DNA of 64,000 nucleotides from Saccopteryx bilineata. Taxonomy: Eukaryota > Chordata > Mammalia > Chiroptera > Emballonuridae. The stretch covers positions 389,808,558 to 389,872,557 of the forward strand of contig NC_089490.1 in the NCBI RefSeq assembly GCF_036850765.1, read 5' to 3'. The notes beneath the pieces were generated by a model. The model saw nothing but the letters and a program-made list of their open reading frames with translations. It was not told where the DNA came from and searched no databases. This document shows positions 33,306-44,669 of this stretch, one piece after another; the stretch's first letter is position 1; each line of letters begins with the position of its first letter. Both the position numbers and the translations under genes were made by a program.

Positions 33306-33702
33306 TTTTTTTTTTTTTTCATTTTTCTAAAGCTGGAAACAGGGAGAAACAGTCAGACAGACTCCCGCATGCGCCTGACCGGGATCCACCCGGCACGCCC
33401 ACCAGGGGTGACGCTCTGCCCACCAGGGGGCGATGCTCTGCCCATCCTGGGCATCGCCATGTTGCGACCAGAGCCACTCTAGCGCCTGAGGCAGAGGCCA
33501 CAGAGCCATCCCCAGCGCCCGGGCCATCTTTGCTCCAATGGAGCCTTGGCTGCAGGAGGGGAAGAGAGAAACAGAGAGGAAAGCGCGGCGGAGGGGTGGA
33601 GAAGCAAATGGGCGCTTCTCCTGTGTGCCCTGGCCGGGAATCGAACCCGGGTCCTCCGCACGCTAGGCCGACGCTCTACCGCTGAGCCAACCGGCCAGGG
33701 CC
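33306..33702 (-). mobile_element. SINE-A, right member of nested array
   Basis: Reverse copy between catttgattttt at 33294-33305 and 33703-33714. Belongs to the gcgcggcgg / gccatgttgcgacc subtype and has the duplicated gctctgcccaccagggg module. Confidence 0.92.
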
Positions 33703-34133
33703 CATTTGATTTTTTTAAATTAAACGAACATCAGAAAAGCAAACAAGTCAAAGAAAGTTGGTCAATTATGCAAATGAGATGCAAAACCAACTGTACTGGA
33801 GTATCTTGCACGTTCCTTGATCCCCTAATTTTTGTGAGCAGTATACTTTTATAACTAGAAAAAAATATAAAGTATGCTTACCCCTAAGATAATTTTATGA
33901 CACAAATCAACAGTAGATATTTGAAGGTAGATGGATGTATAGATAGAATTTATTTTTTAAATTTCTGTAGGACAAGTAACAAAGATGAAAGAAAAGTGAC
34001 AGAATAAGGAAAATCATGATGAATATGATAAATGCAAGTTAACATAAAACATGTAAAGAAAATAAATAGTACATTTACAGGCTTAAGCCTCTTCAGGGCA
34101 AGTTGTCAAAGGAAATGATGTAAGAGTTTACGC

Positions 34134-34553
34134 AAGCCTGACTGCTGGTGGTCAGTGGGTAAAGCCTTAACCCAGTATGCTGAGGTTGTGGGCTTGAGTC
34201 CTGAGGTTGCCAGCGTAAGCATGGGCTCCCCAGCTTGAGAGTGGTCTCTCCAGCTTGAGTGTGGGCTTTCTGGCTTGAGCGCAGGCTCACTGGCTTGAGC
34301 ATCGGATCATTGACACAATCTTAAACTCACTGGCTTGAGGCCCAAGGTTTCTGGCTTGAGCCCAAGGTCACTGGCTTGAGAAAGGAGATGCTGGCTTGGG
34401 TTGAGTGGTTGCTGGTCATATCCCCAGTCAAGGCACATATGAAAAGCAATCAAGTAAAGTGAAGCAACAACTAGTTCATACTTCTCATCTTTCTCCCTTC
34501 CTGTTTCTCTCTCCCTTTCTCTCTCTCTGTCTCAAAAAAAAAAAAAAAAAAAA
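34134..34553 (+). mobile_element. SINE-E, expanded internal repeats
   Basis: gcctgactgctggtggtca head, then about nine variants of an actggcttgag(c) module, standard CT-rich end, 22-nt A-tail. TSD agagtttacgc / agagtttatgc at 34123-34133 and 34554-34564. Confidence 0.85.
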
Positions 34554-34577
34554 AGAGTTTATGCATGTACAATATTC

Positions 34578-34838
34578 TCTTTTTTTTGAGAGAGAGAGAG
34601 AGAGGGAGGGAGGGAGAGAGAGAAGCATCAACTCGTAGTTGCTTCACTTTAGTTGTGCATTGATTGCTTCTCATAAGTGCCTTGACTGGGGATCAGACCT
34701 CGGGCTCAAGCTGAGCTTGTGACCACTTGCTCAAGCCAGTGGCCTTTGGGCTCAAGCTGAGCTTGTGACCACTTGCTCAAGCCAGTGGCCTTTGGGCTCA
34801 AACTGGCAACCCTTAGGATCATATTGATGATCCCACAC
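34578..34838 (-). mobile_element. SINE-E with perfect 46-bp tandem duplication
   Basis: Reverse copy, (GA)-rich left end, lacking the tRNA-like head. The unit starting gggctcaagctgagcttgtg is repeated exactly at 34702-34747 and 34748-34793. Confidence 0.8.
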
Positions 34839-35123
34839 CCCTCCAGTATAAATCTATGTATACACTGATGAAGATAAGAAGGGACCATAGAGATATATAA
34901 ATTATTGCTATTTTAAGATAAAGAAATTCTGTATTTAAGTGATTTTTAAAATGCAATAAGATTAACCTAATTAAGAAAATATTAAATTATATGACCTAAT
35001 AAGATTGCTATCAGCTCCATGCTTATAAAAGCTCAAGAAAATGATATTGAAAGTAAAGCGTTTTTTAATCTTTTCCTTTTCCTTCTAGCACCAAATTCTT
35101 CTCCTCAGTTTAACATTTTTCTT

Positions 35124-35543
35124 TTTTCTTTTTTTTTTTTTAACAGAGACAGAGAGAGAGGGGGATAGACAGGGACAGACAGACAGGAACAGAGAGATGA
35201 GAAGCATCAATCATTAGTTTTTTGTTGCGCATTGCGACACCTTAGTTGTTCATTGATTGCTTTCTCATATGTGCCTTGACCATGGGCCTTCAGCAGACTG
35301 AGTAACCCCTTGCTGGAGCCAGCGACCTTGGGTTCAAGCTGGTGGGCTTTTCGCTCAAACCAGATGAGCCCGCGCTGCTCAAGCTGGCGAACTTGGGGTC
35401 TCGAACCTGGGTCCTCTGCATCCCAGTCCAACGCTCTATCCACTGCGCCACCGCCTGGTCAGGCTTCTTTTTTTTTTTTTTTTTTAACAGAGACAGAGAG
35501 TCAGAGAGAGGGATAGACAGGGACAGACAGACAGGAACAGAGA
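35124..35543 (-). mobile_element. SINE-B full copy next to a SINE-B tail-only copy
   Basis: The full reverse copy runs to the head ggtcaggc at 35464. A second T-run and only the first 60 bp of a reverse SINE-B follow (35465-35543). Outer TSD gtttaacatttttctt at 35109-35124 and gttaacatttttctt at 35544-35558. A 5'-truncated copy apparently received the full one. Confidence 0.8.
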
Positions 35544-36253
35544 GTTAACATTTTTCTTAAACTAGGTCCATTAATGAGGCTTTCTACTGGATTATTTTGT
35601 TTTGGGAAGACAAAGTATAAATTCAGAAAAGTCAAAGAGAATGCATTAATTTCATTTTCTGTATCTACTTATACTTTTAAAAAGCAAAATATTTAAGCTT
35701 AATCAGATTTCCAAATAGTTCTGGAGAGTAAAGTGTCCTTCTCCCCCATGATCTACTGAGAAAATTAAGTTGGGGGGTTAAATACCTCGCATAATGCTCC
35801 AGGAGTCATCTCTAGGACAGAGATTAGAAACCGGGTCTCATGTAACAAGACCCTTTTGCTTAGGCTGTTGAGCCTGGTTGCCTTTCTGTGGGATGGTAAT
35901 GCAGGGCTGGGATCAATTCACTGTTTAAGAACTGGATGGCAGGTCAGTTCACCTTTCCTTGATGAGTCAGATTATTTGAGCTGTGTAAATTTTCTGAAGA
36001 AAGATTTCTAGAATCAATTGGAGAAGTGTCTTGTACCACCCACAAGTGGAGCCAGATAGAATCTGACCTAGATTGTTCGAAGAGAAGTGGCCATTAGAAT
36101 GACGTTCTACTTCTTTGCTACCTCTTACTTTATGTGCTGCTCCTAATATGTTCATTTTTCTGTCTAGTGAAAAATGTAGTATCTGAGAATAGTGCTGTCA
36201 ACAGTCCTAAAATTAATCAGAATGCTTCCTCAGTTAGTAAATGGAAAAATTAA

Positions 36254-36285
36254 CTTTTTAAAAAGATTTTATTTATTCATTATAG

Positions 36286-36320
<35 letters not shown>

Positions 36321-36830
36321 GGGGGAGGAGCAGGAAGCATCAACTCCCATATATGCCTTAACCAGGCAAGCCCAGGGTTTTTTGTTTTTTTTTTCTGTAT
36401 TTTTCTGAAGTCGGAAACAGGGAGAGACAGTCAGAGACTCCCGCATGCACCTGACTGGGATCCACCCAGCATGCCCACCAGGGGGCGACGCTCTGCCCAC
36501 CAGGGGGTGATGCTCTGCCCCTCCAGGGCGTTGGTCTGTCGAGACCAGAGCCACTCTAGCGCCTGGGGCTCGGGCCATCTTTGCTCCAGTGGAGCCTTGG
36601 CTGCTGGAGGGGAAGAGAGAGACAGAGAGGAAGGAGAGGGGGAGGGGTAGAGAAGCAGATGGGCGCTTCTCCTGTGTGCCCTGGCCGGGAATCGAACCCG
36701 GGACTTCTGCACGCCAGGCCGACGCTCTACCACTGAGCCAACTGGCCAGGGCCAAGCCCAGGGTTTTGAGCCGGCAACCTCAGCATTTCCAGGTTGACGC
36801 TTTATCCACTGCGCCACCACAGGTCAGGCC
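36254..36830 (-). mobile_element. SINE-C split by SINE-A
   Basis: Parts 36254-36381 and 36768-36830. Outer TSD ggaaaaattaa at 36243-36253 and 36831-36841. Confidence 0.9.
36382..36753 (-). mobile_element. SINE-A nested in SINE-C
   Basis: TSD aagcccagggtttt at 36368-36381 and 36754-36767. Duplicated gctctgcccaccagggg module present. Confidence 0.93.
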
Positions 36831-36857
36831 GGAAAAATTAATTTTAAAACATCTTTA

Positions 36858-36994
36858 GCCTGACCTGTGGTGGCGCAGTGGATAAAGCGTCGACCTGGAA
36901 ATGCTGAGGTCGCTGGTTCAAAACCCTGGGCTTGCCTGGTCAAGGCACATATGGGAGTTGATGCTTCCAGCTCCTCCCCCCTTCTCTCTCTCTG

Positions 36995-37039
<45 letters not shown>

Positions 37040-37105
37040 CCCCTCTCTCCCTCTCCTTTCTAAAAATGAATAAATTTAAAAAAAATTTAAAAAAAAAAAA
37101 CAAAA
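36858..37105 (+). mobile_element. SINE-C
   Basis: Full-length. TSD aaaacatcttta at 36846-36857 and 37106-37117. Head-to-head with the minus copy ending at 36830. Confidence 0.93.
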
Positions 37106-37182
37106 AAAACATCTTTATGTAAGTTCTGTGAAGTAAGAGACAGCTTTCAGTTGGATCAGTTCCATTTAAGTACTTTCTTTTA

Positions 37183-37354
37183 TTTTTTAATTTTAATTTA
37201 TTGAATTTTAGAGAGAGAGAGAGAGGGAAACATCAATTTGTTCCACTTATTTATGCTGTCATTGGTTGATTCATGTATGTGCTCTGACCAGAAAATGAAC
37301 CTACAATCTTGGCATATTGGAATGATGCTCCAACGAATTGAACTACCTAGCCAG
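37183..37354 (-). mobile_element. SINE-D
   Basis: Reverse copy (catcaatttgttccacttat, caacgaattgaactacctag). Confidence 0.75.
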
Positions 37355-38849
37355 AAACTAAGACCCACACTTGTGCTTATATTTTGTAGTTTAATCACAT
37401 GACTAAAGCCTAGCTGCAAGAGAAGCTAAGAAATATGGTCTTTATGCCAGTAGTATGAGCCCAGGAAAAACTGGAGTGTTTCTAAGGAGGAAGTAGTTGC
37501 TGGGGCTGGCAACGTCTCTCTCTTGCCCTTCTTAACACACACTTTGACAAGGTAACAAAGTCACAGTTTCAAAAAATATATAAGGCATACATTGAGAGGA
37601 CTTTCTCCTACCCTGTCCCGATTTACCCCTCTGCTCCTGTGCTCCGTAGACAACTGCTTATATTTTCTTCCACCAGCTCTTTTAAATCCATATGATAGGA
37701 TTATGTTTGATTCTCTAAATTCCCAATACTGTGCAGCTTTGCCACTTTTCCCCCTGGAAATAATCTCCTTTACTTTTTCTGCCTTTTATCATAAAGTCAT
37801 GTAATAATTTGCTTCCTCTGGTTGTCTTCAAACTAAGGGCTCAGTATAATTCAGTAATCAGATTATCAATACTTAGATTATTTTCCAGCTAAACATTATA
37901 TTAAAGAATGTTAATTATCTCACTTGTTATTACTTCTTATATCATATTACATATCACTTTTATTATCGGACAAAAAAATTAAGTTGTTCCTGGATTATTA
38001 TTGGCACCAGAGATCTGGAAGGACTCTCAGTAAGATAAAAGAAACCTGGATAATATCATTTGACTATTCCACTTTAAAAGTTTTGTCCATTCAGAGAGTA
38101 TGAAAAAATATTTGAAAATAATTCAGTTGTTGCCATGGTTTATTTTGCTCGAATTGTTTAAAGAAAAACTTTGACAATGTGGTTATAGAGAGAAAGGTAG
38201 AGAATTTTAGGCCTTCTTTTGAGCAAGAAGTTATTGAACTTTCCATCATTGGATCAAGAGGGAAAACGATGAGGAAATATATCACTTTTTTTTAATCTGT
38301 AAAATGATGGAAGTTGAATGATATAATCTTAAAGTTCTACTCCTTAAGCTTTTGTAATTCAGGAGCAGTAGTAAGAATAGTAATGAAGTGACTGGCTACT
38401 GGTTTCAAGTTAAGCACAACCAAGAAAGGCTGATGAGACAGTCTGTGAGAGGACATAGTGATTTCAAATCCTGGTGAAAAGGAATAGTGTGTTCAATGGA
38501 AATTGAGGAGGACAAGGAATTTTCAGGTCAAGGAGATTTGATGGGTCTTCATTGTGAAAGAAAACCAATCAGGTGCTTCTGGGAAGAGAAATGTGAGTTC
38601 TGAGTTTGGGGTTGTTTTTTTTTGTTTGTTTGCTTGTTTGTTTTTAAACATGTAGGCCAGGAAGAACTCTCAGGGGAGCTGTAGATGAATTTAGGAGCCT
38701 CCTGTGTGCTCTAAAATCATATACAGCACATTAAATTATATCTGTTTTTCTGTGAGAAAACTTTTTGTAGCTTTAATTAGATTCTTACCACGATCTAACA
38801 AAAAAGCCACTCATAAGAATGAATGCTAAAGACTCCAAATGATTCAAAT
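37355..38849. other. CSTPP1 intron 1, unassigned
   Basis: AT-rich, no element recognised. A short gtttgtttgcttgtttgttt tract is at 38623-38643. Confidence 0.5.
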
Positions 38850-38859
38850 GGAGAAAGAG

Positions 38860-39240
38860 GCCCTGGCCGGTTGGCTCAGTGGTAGAGCGTCGGCCTGGCG
38901 TGCAGAAGTCCTGGGGTTCGATTCCCGGCCAGGGCACACAGGAGAGGCGCCCATCTGCTTCTCCACCCCTCCCCCTCTCCTTCCTCTCTGTCTCTCTCTT
39001 CCCCTCCCGCAGCCAAGGCTCCATTGGAGCAAAAGATGGCCCAGGCGCTGGGGATGGCTCCATGGCCTCTGCCCCAGGCGCTAGAATGGCCCTGGTTGCA
39101 ACAGAGCAACGCCCCGGATGGGCAGAGCATCACCCCCTGGTGGGCATGCCGGGTGGATCCCAGTCGGGTGCATGCGGGAGTCTGTCTGACTGCCTCCCCA
39201 TTTCCAGCTTTAGAAAAATACAAAAAAAAAAAAAAAAAAG
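38860..39240 (+). mobile_element. SINE-A
   Basis: Full-length, TSD ggagaaagag at 38850-38859 and 39241-39250. Single module type. Confidence 0.93.
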
Positions 39241-39339
39241 GGAGAAAGAGTCCTTCCATGGAGAATATGGTCATTGTGATATTTTCAGAGTAAGTCAGGT
39301 TTCAATCACAAAGCCACAGAGATAAGGGGTGAGAAAAAT

Positions 39340-39550
39340 GTAGAGCTTGGAGAGGAATTTGCCACCAATTCTGAGTCTTGGCTTACCATTATTAGCTGTG
39401 TGACCTTGGTGAGTTAATAAGCTCCCTAAGCCCCAGTTTCCTCAGCTGTAAAATGGGAATAAGTATCGACCTTCAGTGGTGGTTGTGGAGATTAACTAAG
39501 ATGGTACAGGTTGAGCACTTAATACAGTGCTTGGCACATATTAGGTAAAC
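39340..39550 (+). repeat. MIR
   Basis: tattagctgtgtgaccttgg, ccccagtttcctcagctgta, aaatgggaataagtatcg, cagtgcttggcacatatta. Confidence 0.9.
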
Positions 39551-40689
39551 CTCTCCCTTCACAAGGTTTTAAATTTTCTGTATTTTTTTAAGGCCCTTAT
39601 TGTGTCTTTCACTTTGAAGGACCTCGGAAATTACTCAGTGATGCTCTCGCTCAAGGGGATCATATCTTAAGTGGTTAGTTTAGAGGTTCTTTCCTATGCA
39701 GATTTGTAAGCCGAGTGTGTAATAATCACACGTGGGACTTGTTGCCTGGCAGCACGTGTCCCTGAGTGGTTGTACATGTCTTGCATTGTAATGTCATCAG
39801 TGCAAGGGCCAGCTGGCTGGACATGTCCTGCCACATGGGAGAGGGACTCCATTCCTCAACAAAGCAGCAGCCAGCACTAGGGTTAACAGAAAATGACAAA
39901 CCAGGCATGGATGAGGGAGGCGCCAGCAGAGCAGCGGGATGTCCTTTGATTTGCTTCTGTTATTTGCATGTCTTTCTTGTGATGTCTGTGAAATGTTCAG
40001 AATGACACAAAGTTTTTAAAAGACCTGCTGACTCCGCCTGAAAAATGTGAAAAACCTCCCATTTAGAGACCTATTATGTCCAGCTAGCCTGCATTTTCTA
40101 TATCTTTTCTTCATTTTTTATTAATGCAAACATTTGCATGAAGACAGAACCTTTGTTCCTTAAAGAGTTCATCTGCTCCTGCTGCTTACTGGCCCTGCCA
40201 CGCAAGAGCACAACAGAACCTTTGTTACGCTTTCAGCAAAGCTGTTTATGAACGGTGGCTTACTGAGGACTGCCTGTGCTGTGTGCTTCCATTTTGTCTA
40301 TAAAGAAAAAAAGAAAATAGTTCTTAGGAGTGAAAAGAATTTGGACTTTCTTTCATTCAAGTCTTGGATGTTGAAATGACAAATAGCCCCCAAATTTGTA
40401 ACTGGTAATTGCGTCAAATGCATTTTTTTTCACTTTACCTTGAACATAATGAGGCTCTTAGTAACAATGGAAGGAACAAGTGCTTTCTCATCAGAATAGA
40501 CAGAAGGAACAGTAAAAAGGCAACAGAAAGAAGAGTTGAGAACAGGACAAAGTGGCTTCCTGTAAGAACCCTACTAACACAGGATGTGTTTTGGTACTTA
40601 GTGTTTCCCACCTGGGAGGCACAGGCCTAAAATGGTTGAGTTGAACAAAGAGTCGCATCACAGTGTATAAATAGTGGTACAGTTTCTGT
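39551..40689. other. CSTPP1 intron 1, candidate conserved non-coding DNA
   Basis: No repeat recognised. It contains an octamer-type palindrome at 40124-40139 and lies in one of the larger repeat-free stretches of the intron. No gene. Confidence 0.4.
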
Positions 40690-41010
40690 ATTCATTTAGT
40701 AAATGTTTGAATGACTGCTGTGTGGGAAACACTGAACGGTCCTGAATATCAACAGGGATAAAAGATAAATGAGTCATGGTTCCTATCTGTATTTAAGGAG
40801 TAGTACAGAAATAACTATATCAAGGTGGAAATATAACAAATAACTTTAAAACAACAACAACTCTATATCAAGGTAGAAAGAGCCATTGGAAATCCTAAAG
40901 CAGTTGAGGATAAGGAAGATTGCATTCAGCTAGGAGAGAATTAGGGAACTCTTCATGAAGAAGATGACATTCTGGTTGAGCCTGGCCAGAAAGGTATGGT
41001 TGGACAGTGC
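40690..41010 (+). repeat. L2 fragment
   Basis: tgactgctgtgtgggaaaca, catcagggataaaag-like start, ttcatgaagaagatgacatt, ctggttgagcctggccagaa resemble L2 3' sequence. Confidence 0.5.
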
Positions 41011-41089
41011 AACCATTCCTGAGTTATGAGTCAAAAATATTTTAGTCTGGTAAAAATAAAGTGTAAAGAATATATATATTGCACGCACA

Positions 41090-41479
41090 CGCAAGAGAGA
41101 AAGAGAGAGAGAGAGAGGAAGGGAGAGAGATGAGAAGCATTGATTCATAGTTGTGGCACTTTAGTTGTTCACTGATTGCTTCTCATATATACCTTGACTG
41201 GGAGGCTCCAGCCAAGCTAGTGACCCCTTGCTCAAGACAGTGACCTTGAGATCAAGCCAGCAACCTTGGGCTTCAAGCCAGCAACCTTTGGGCTCAAGCC
41301 AGTGACCATAGGATCGTTCCGATGATCCCACACTGAAGCCGATGACCCCGCGCTCAAGCTGGTGAGCCTGTACTTAAGCCGGCTGAGTCCATGCTCAAGC
41401 CAATAACCTCAGGGTTTCAAACCTGGGACCTCAGCACCCCACATCAACACTCTGTCCACTGCGCCACCATCAGTCAGGC
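41090..41479 (-). mobile_element. SINE-E, expanded internal repeats
   Basis: Reverse copy: (GA)n, then about ten variants of gctcaagccagtgacc, then cgccaccatcagtcaggct head. Longer than a standard SINE-B because of the module array. Confidence 0.82.
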
Positions 41480-42209
41480 TAAAGTATATTTTTTATAGTG
41501 TACTTTGATGTTTTATGCCATTAATTTAGAAGATATGTTCAGCTAATTAATAATGTTGGCATGCGTTTTTTTATGTAAACTAAACTAGGGTCTCTGTATG
41601 CTGCTTTCCCTATGACTTCTGTGCACTTTAGCCTAGGCTTCTGGGCATCTATAAATATTTACACTAGCATCCTTTACTTTCATAACAAAAATAGAAACTT
41701 AAAGAGATTATTGAGCATTATTACAAGTCATATTCCGTAAGTAGGGTGTAGACATAGTTCTGAGTGGGAATTTGATACATGACACTCTCATTTGAAAAAG
41801 AATCTCCTACTTCATATAGAGACAGTATCAACCAAAAGAAAGAGGATCAGGAATTCTAAGCCCATGAATTTTCAGCAGCCTTAAATTAGAACTCTTCTGT
41901 ATTCTTCTGCCATTAGATCAAATGAGATCCTGTTACTCTTCTGTGAGTTGTGTCATAATTTTTATGAAATAGTTTGAACATAAAATGCCAATTGATGTTA
42001 TTGCATTAGTACAGTGGTTCTCAAACTATTTGAAGTCGGGGCGCACTTAAAATCCTACAAATAATTGTAGGCACATTATATACAAATTTCTGAGAAATAT
42101 GTTGTAATAATTAAGTCAAATATTAAAGAAAAATATATAAAGTCCAAGCGTGCTTTTATATAATTAAATGAAATAAATTCGACAAAATTAAATTTATTCT
42201 GACATTAAA

Positions 42210-42213
<4 letters not shown>

Positions 42214-42241
<28 letters not shown>

Positions 42242-42580
42242 CTGAAGCTGGAAACGGGGAGAGACAGTCAGACAGACTCCTGCATGCGCCCGACCGGGAT
42301 CCACCCGGCATGCCCACCAGGGGGCGATGCTCTGCCCCTCTGGGGCGTCGCTCTGTTGTGACCAGAGCCACTCTAGCGCCTGGGGTAGAGGCCAAGGAGC
42401 CATCCCCAGCGCCCGGGCCATCTTTGCTCCAATGGAGCCTCGGCTGCGGGAGGGGAAGAGAGAGACAGAGAGGAAGGAGAGGGGGAGGGGTGGAGAAGCT
42501 GTGTGCCCTGGCCGGGAATCGAACACGGGACTTCCGCACGCCAGGCCGACACTCTACCACTGACCCAACTGGCCAGGGCC
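42214..42580 (-). mobile_element. SINE-A nested in hAT
   Basis: Reverse copy with long T-run. TSD taaaaaac at 42206-42213 and 42581-42588. It lacks the gcagatgggcgcttctcct segment near its head. Confidence 0.92.
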
Positions 42581-42666
42581 TAAAAAACATTTTTATGTTA
42601 CATTTTTTGAGTTATGCTTTTTAGAATTACTAAAAGAGGGGTTAAAAATTAAAAAACAACAAAAAG

Positions 42667-42891
42667 TTATCTTTTTATATATATAGATACATTCTTAGTA
42701 AGATTTAGTAATTCAGCAGGTCCCTGGCGCAAATGTGTAAGCTTTTTCATTCTGTGTTTATGAGAAACATGAGCCTGAAGTGTCCTAGTGATTTCTTCAA
42801 TGTTTGGCCATATATTTGAAAGGCAAACTCTCATTTCCTCGTCAATACATTGAAGAATTCCTCTCTTTTTACTCTTAATTGTGTTGAGCAT
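42667..42891 (-). pseudogene. hAT transposase C-terminal remnant
   Basis: The 74-codon open frame contains CIDEEMRVCLSNIWPNIEE followed by an AHVSH end. This resembles the conserved (I/L)DxE(L/M)RVxLSxIxPxxxx...A(H/Q)xSH close of hAT transposases of the Charlie/ZBED5 type. It lacks the zinc finger, the catalytic core and the N-terminal part of the dimerisation region. Position and strand fit the flanking hAT ends, so it is a leftover of a once autonomous element, not a host gene. Confidence 0.7.
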
Positions 42892-43223
42892 AGAAAACCC
42901 CCACCATACATATCATCTTAACTTTACACCAAACAAAGGATAGAAGAAACTTGCCTCCAGTCTTTCTGGGGAACATGGAGGGTAGTGTAAACGATCCAGC
43001 ACCACAGCTTAACAGCCTTTTGCAACCTAATCAGGCAAGTGAGGTGGGGGGTTGGGCAGACTGTCAGCTTACAGCCAATTCCCCACACCTCTGTCCCCCA
43101 AAAATCTAAACTCCAGAAACCCTGTTGGTTTTTTGGTCCCCAACAGGCATATATTTCTCTGAAATACCATAAGGCGCACCTGGAAATCTTCTAGGGCACA
43201 CTTTGAGAACCACTACATTAGTA

Positions 43224-44235
43224 CCTTGTTGCAGTAATATCACTAATCCATGTATGTATTCATAGTTAAATTGCATATTTTCATATATAATGTTAATAAT
43301 CTACAAATGCATGGTTTGCTCCAAAGGCTACAACCTTTGCTGACTATATAACACGATTAATTTTCACCCTGTAACTTTAATATTTTCCAGCCTGACATGA
43401 CATGAGCAGTACATGATTTACTCCATATTTATCAAGTTCTAGATTTCTTTAACTTGTGATCCAGTCTGGAAAAGTTTTGTGAATGTTTATGAAGTTGATT
43501 TGATAAATATACTGCTCTTTGAGTAGCTATTTTTGCAAAACTATTGTCATGATAATTTTATGTGGGTTTTTCATGTGTCCCATAGATTGTAACTGTGGGA
43601 ATCTTAAGTGCTACTTTAGATTTTTCTGACATTCAGGCAGTACATTCTGTTATGGTGAGCTAACTGAGTGCTTTAAGTTTGGACCTCTGTAAAAACCTCC
43701 TTTAAAAAAATGCAAGGCTCCAAACTACTAATTCTGTATTATGAGATTTAGGCTGGAAATATGGAAGCAATAAGATTTAAGCATTTAGCCTTAATTGACA
43801 TCCCCAAAATATCAAAAATCACCAGTTTTAGGAAGAGGGAGGTGGGTGGTAGGAAAGGTTAATGGTTGACTAGAGACTATTTGGTTGTCAAAGCACTCAG
43901 CTTTGCACAGCTGTTAACTTCTACAATACCTCTATTGGTTGAGGTAAGTAAACTTTAGCTTTTCATCCCCTACTTTGCATAAAGACCTTTAGTCACCTCT
44001 AGTTTCTGGTTGTCACAGGTGATGTTAACACGTGTATAATGCCTGTTTGTCCCTGACTTGTCTTTTAGTATTTGAGTTTGACTAGCTGTATAATGCACTT
44101 TTGTGATTTGGATGCCCAAAAGCAATATTAGTTTTTGTGTTTTATAATTAACTATTAATATAAAAAGTCTTTCCTTAATTTTTAAATTTGTTCTTAGGAA
44201 AGTCCACTTGATACATTATGCTGTATAGCTCTTTA
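43224..44235. other. CSTPP1 intron 1, unassigned
   Basis: AT-rich, nothing recognised. Confidence 0.5.
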
Positions 44236-44239
44236 AGGG

Positions 44240-44420
44240 CTGCAGTATAATGTAGTACAGACCAAAGGCCTGGATTCAAATCCTATCTCTGCTGCTTACT
44301 TTAGGTAAATTGCATGTATGAGTATTTCCTTTTTTATCTATAAAATTGAGATAAAATAAAATTACCCATCTCATACTATTAAGTAAAATTAATACCCATA
44401 AAATGCTTAGAACTCTCTTA
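44240..44420 (+). repeat. MIR
   Basis: ctggattcaaatcctatctc, tgctgcttactttaggta, acccatctcatactatta, aatgcttagaactct. Confidence 0.8.
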
Positions 44421-44669
44421 TTCAGTGGGAACTGGGATTGGTTTTTAACTTTTTCTGTATTGTTTGAAGCTTTAAAAATAACTACATGTGTAATTAGAAA
44501 TAAATATTTTTTAAATTTAAAAATCATGCCAGTACTTCAACTGTCTGATTTACCAATTTAAGCTTCTTTTCTAGCATTAACAATGAAAAGTCAGCAATTT
44601 CTAGATAATGCAGTGTTATATGGGATACATTATAGCTGTTTAGATTTGTCTTGCTTTTATGTTTGTTTG

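Larger units (their letters stand above)
32500..33843. mobile_element. Tc1/mariner-type MITE hosting three SINEs
   Basis: Terminal inverted repeats tactgctcacaaaaatta at 32500 and, reversed, taatttttgtgagcagta ending at 33843, each bordered by TA (32498-32499, 33844-33845). Without the SINEs only about 200 bp remain, with no transposase, so it was mobilised in trans. Confidence 0.85.
42012..43215 (-). mobile_element. hAT transposon deletion derivative with transposase C-terminus
   Basis: Ends cagtggttctcaaac at 42012 and, reversed, tagtggttctcaaag at 43215. Perfect 8-bp TSD cattagta at 42004-42011 and 43216-43223. Minus-strand sequence at 42667-42891 encodes a relic of the transposase C-terminal dimerisation region. 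A SINE-A is nested at 42214-42580, leaving about 840 bp of element, much shorter than an autonomous hAT. Confidence 0.88.

Noticed and set aside
34700..34800. CRISPR-like or minisatellite array
   Set aside because: The 46-bp duplicate has no spacers and lies inside a SINE in a mammalian genome.
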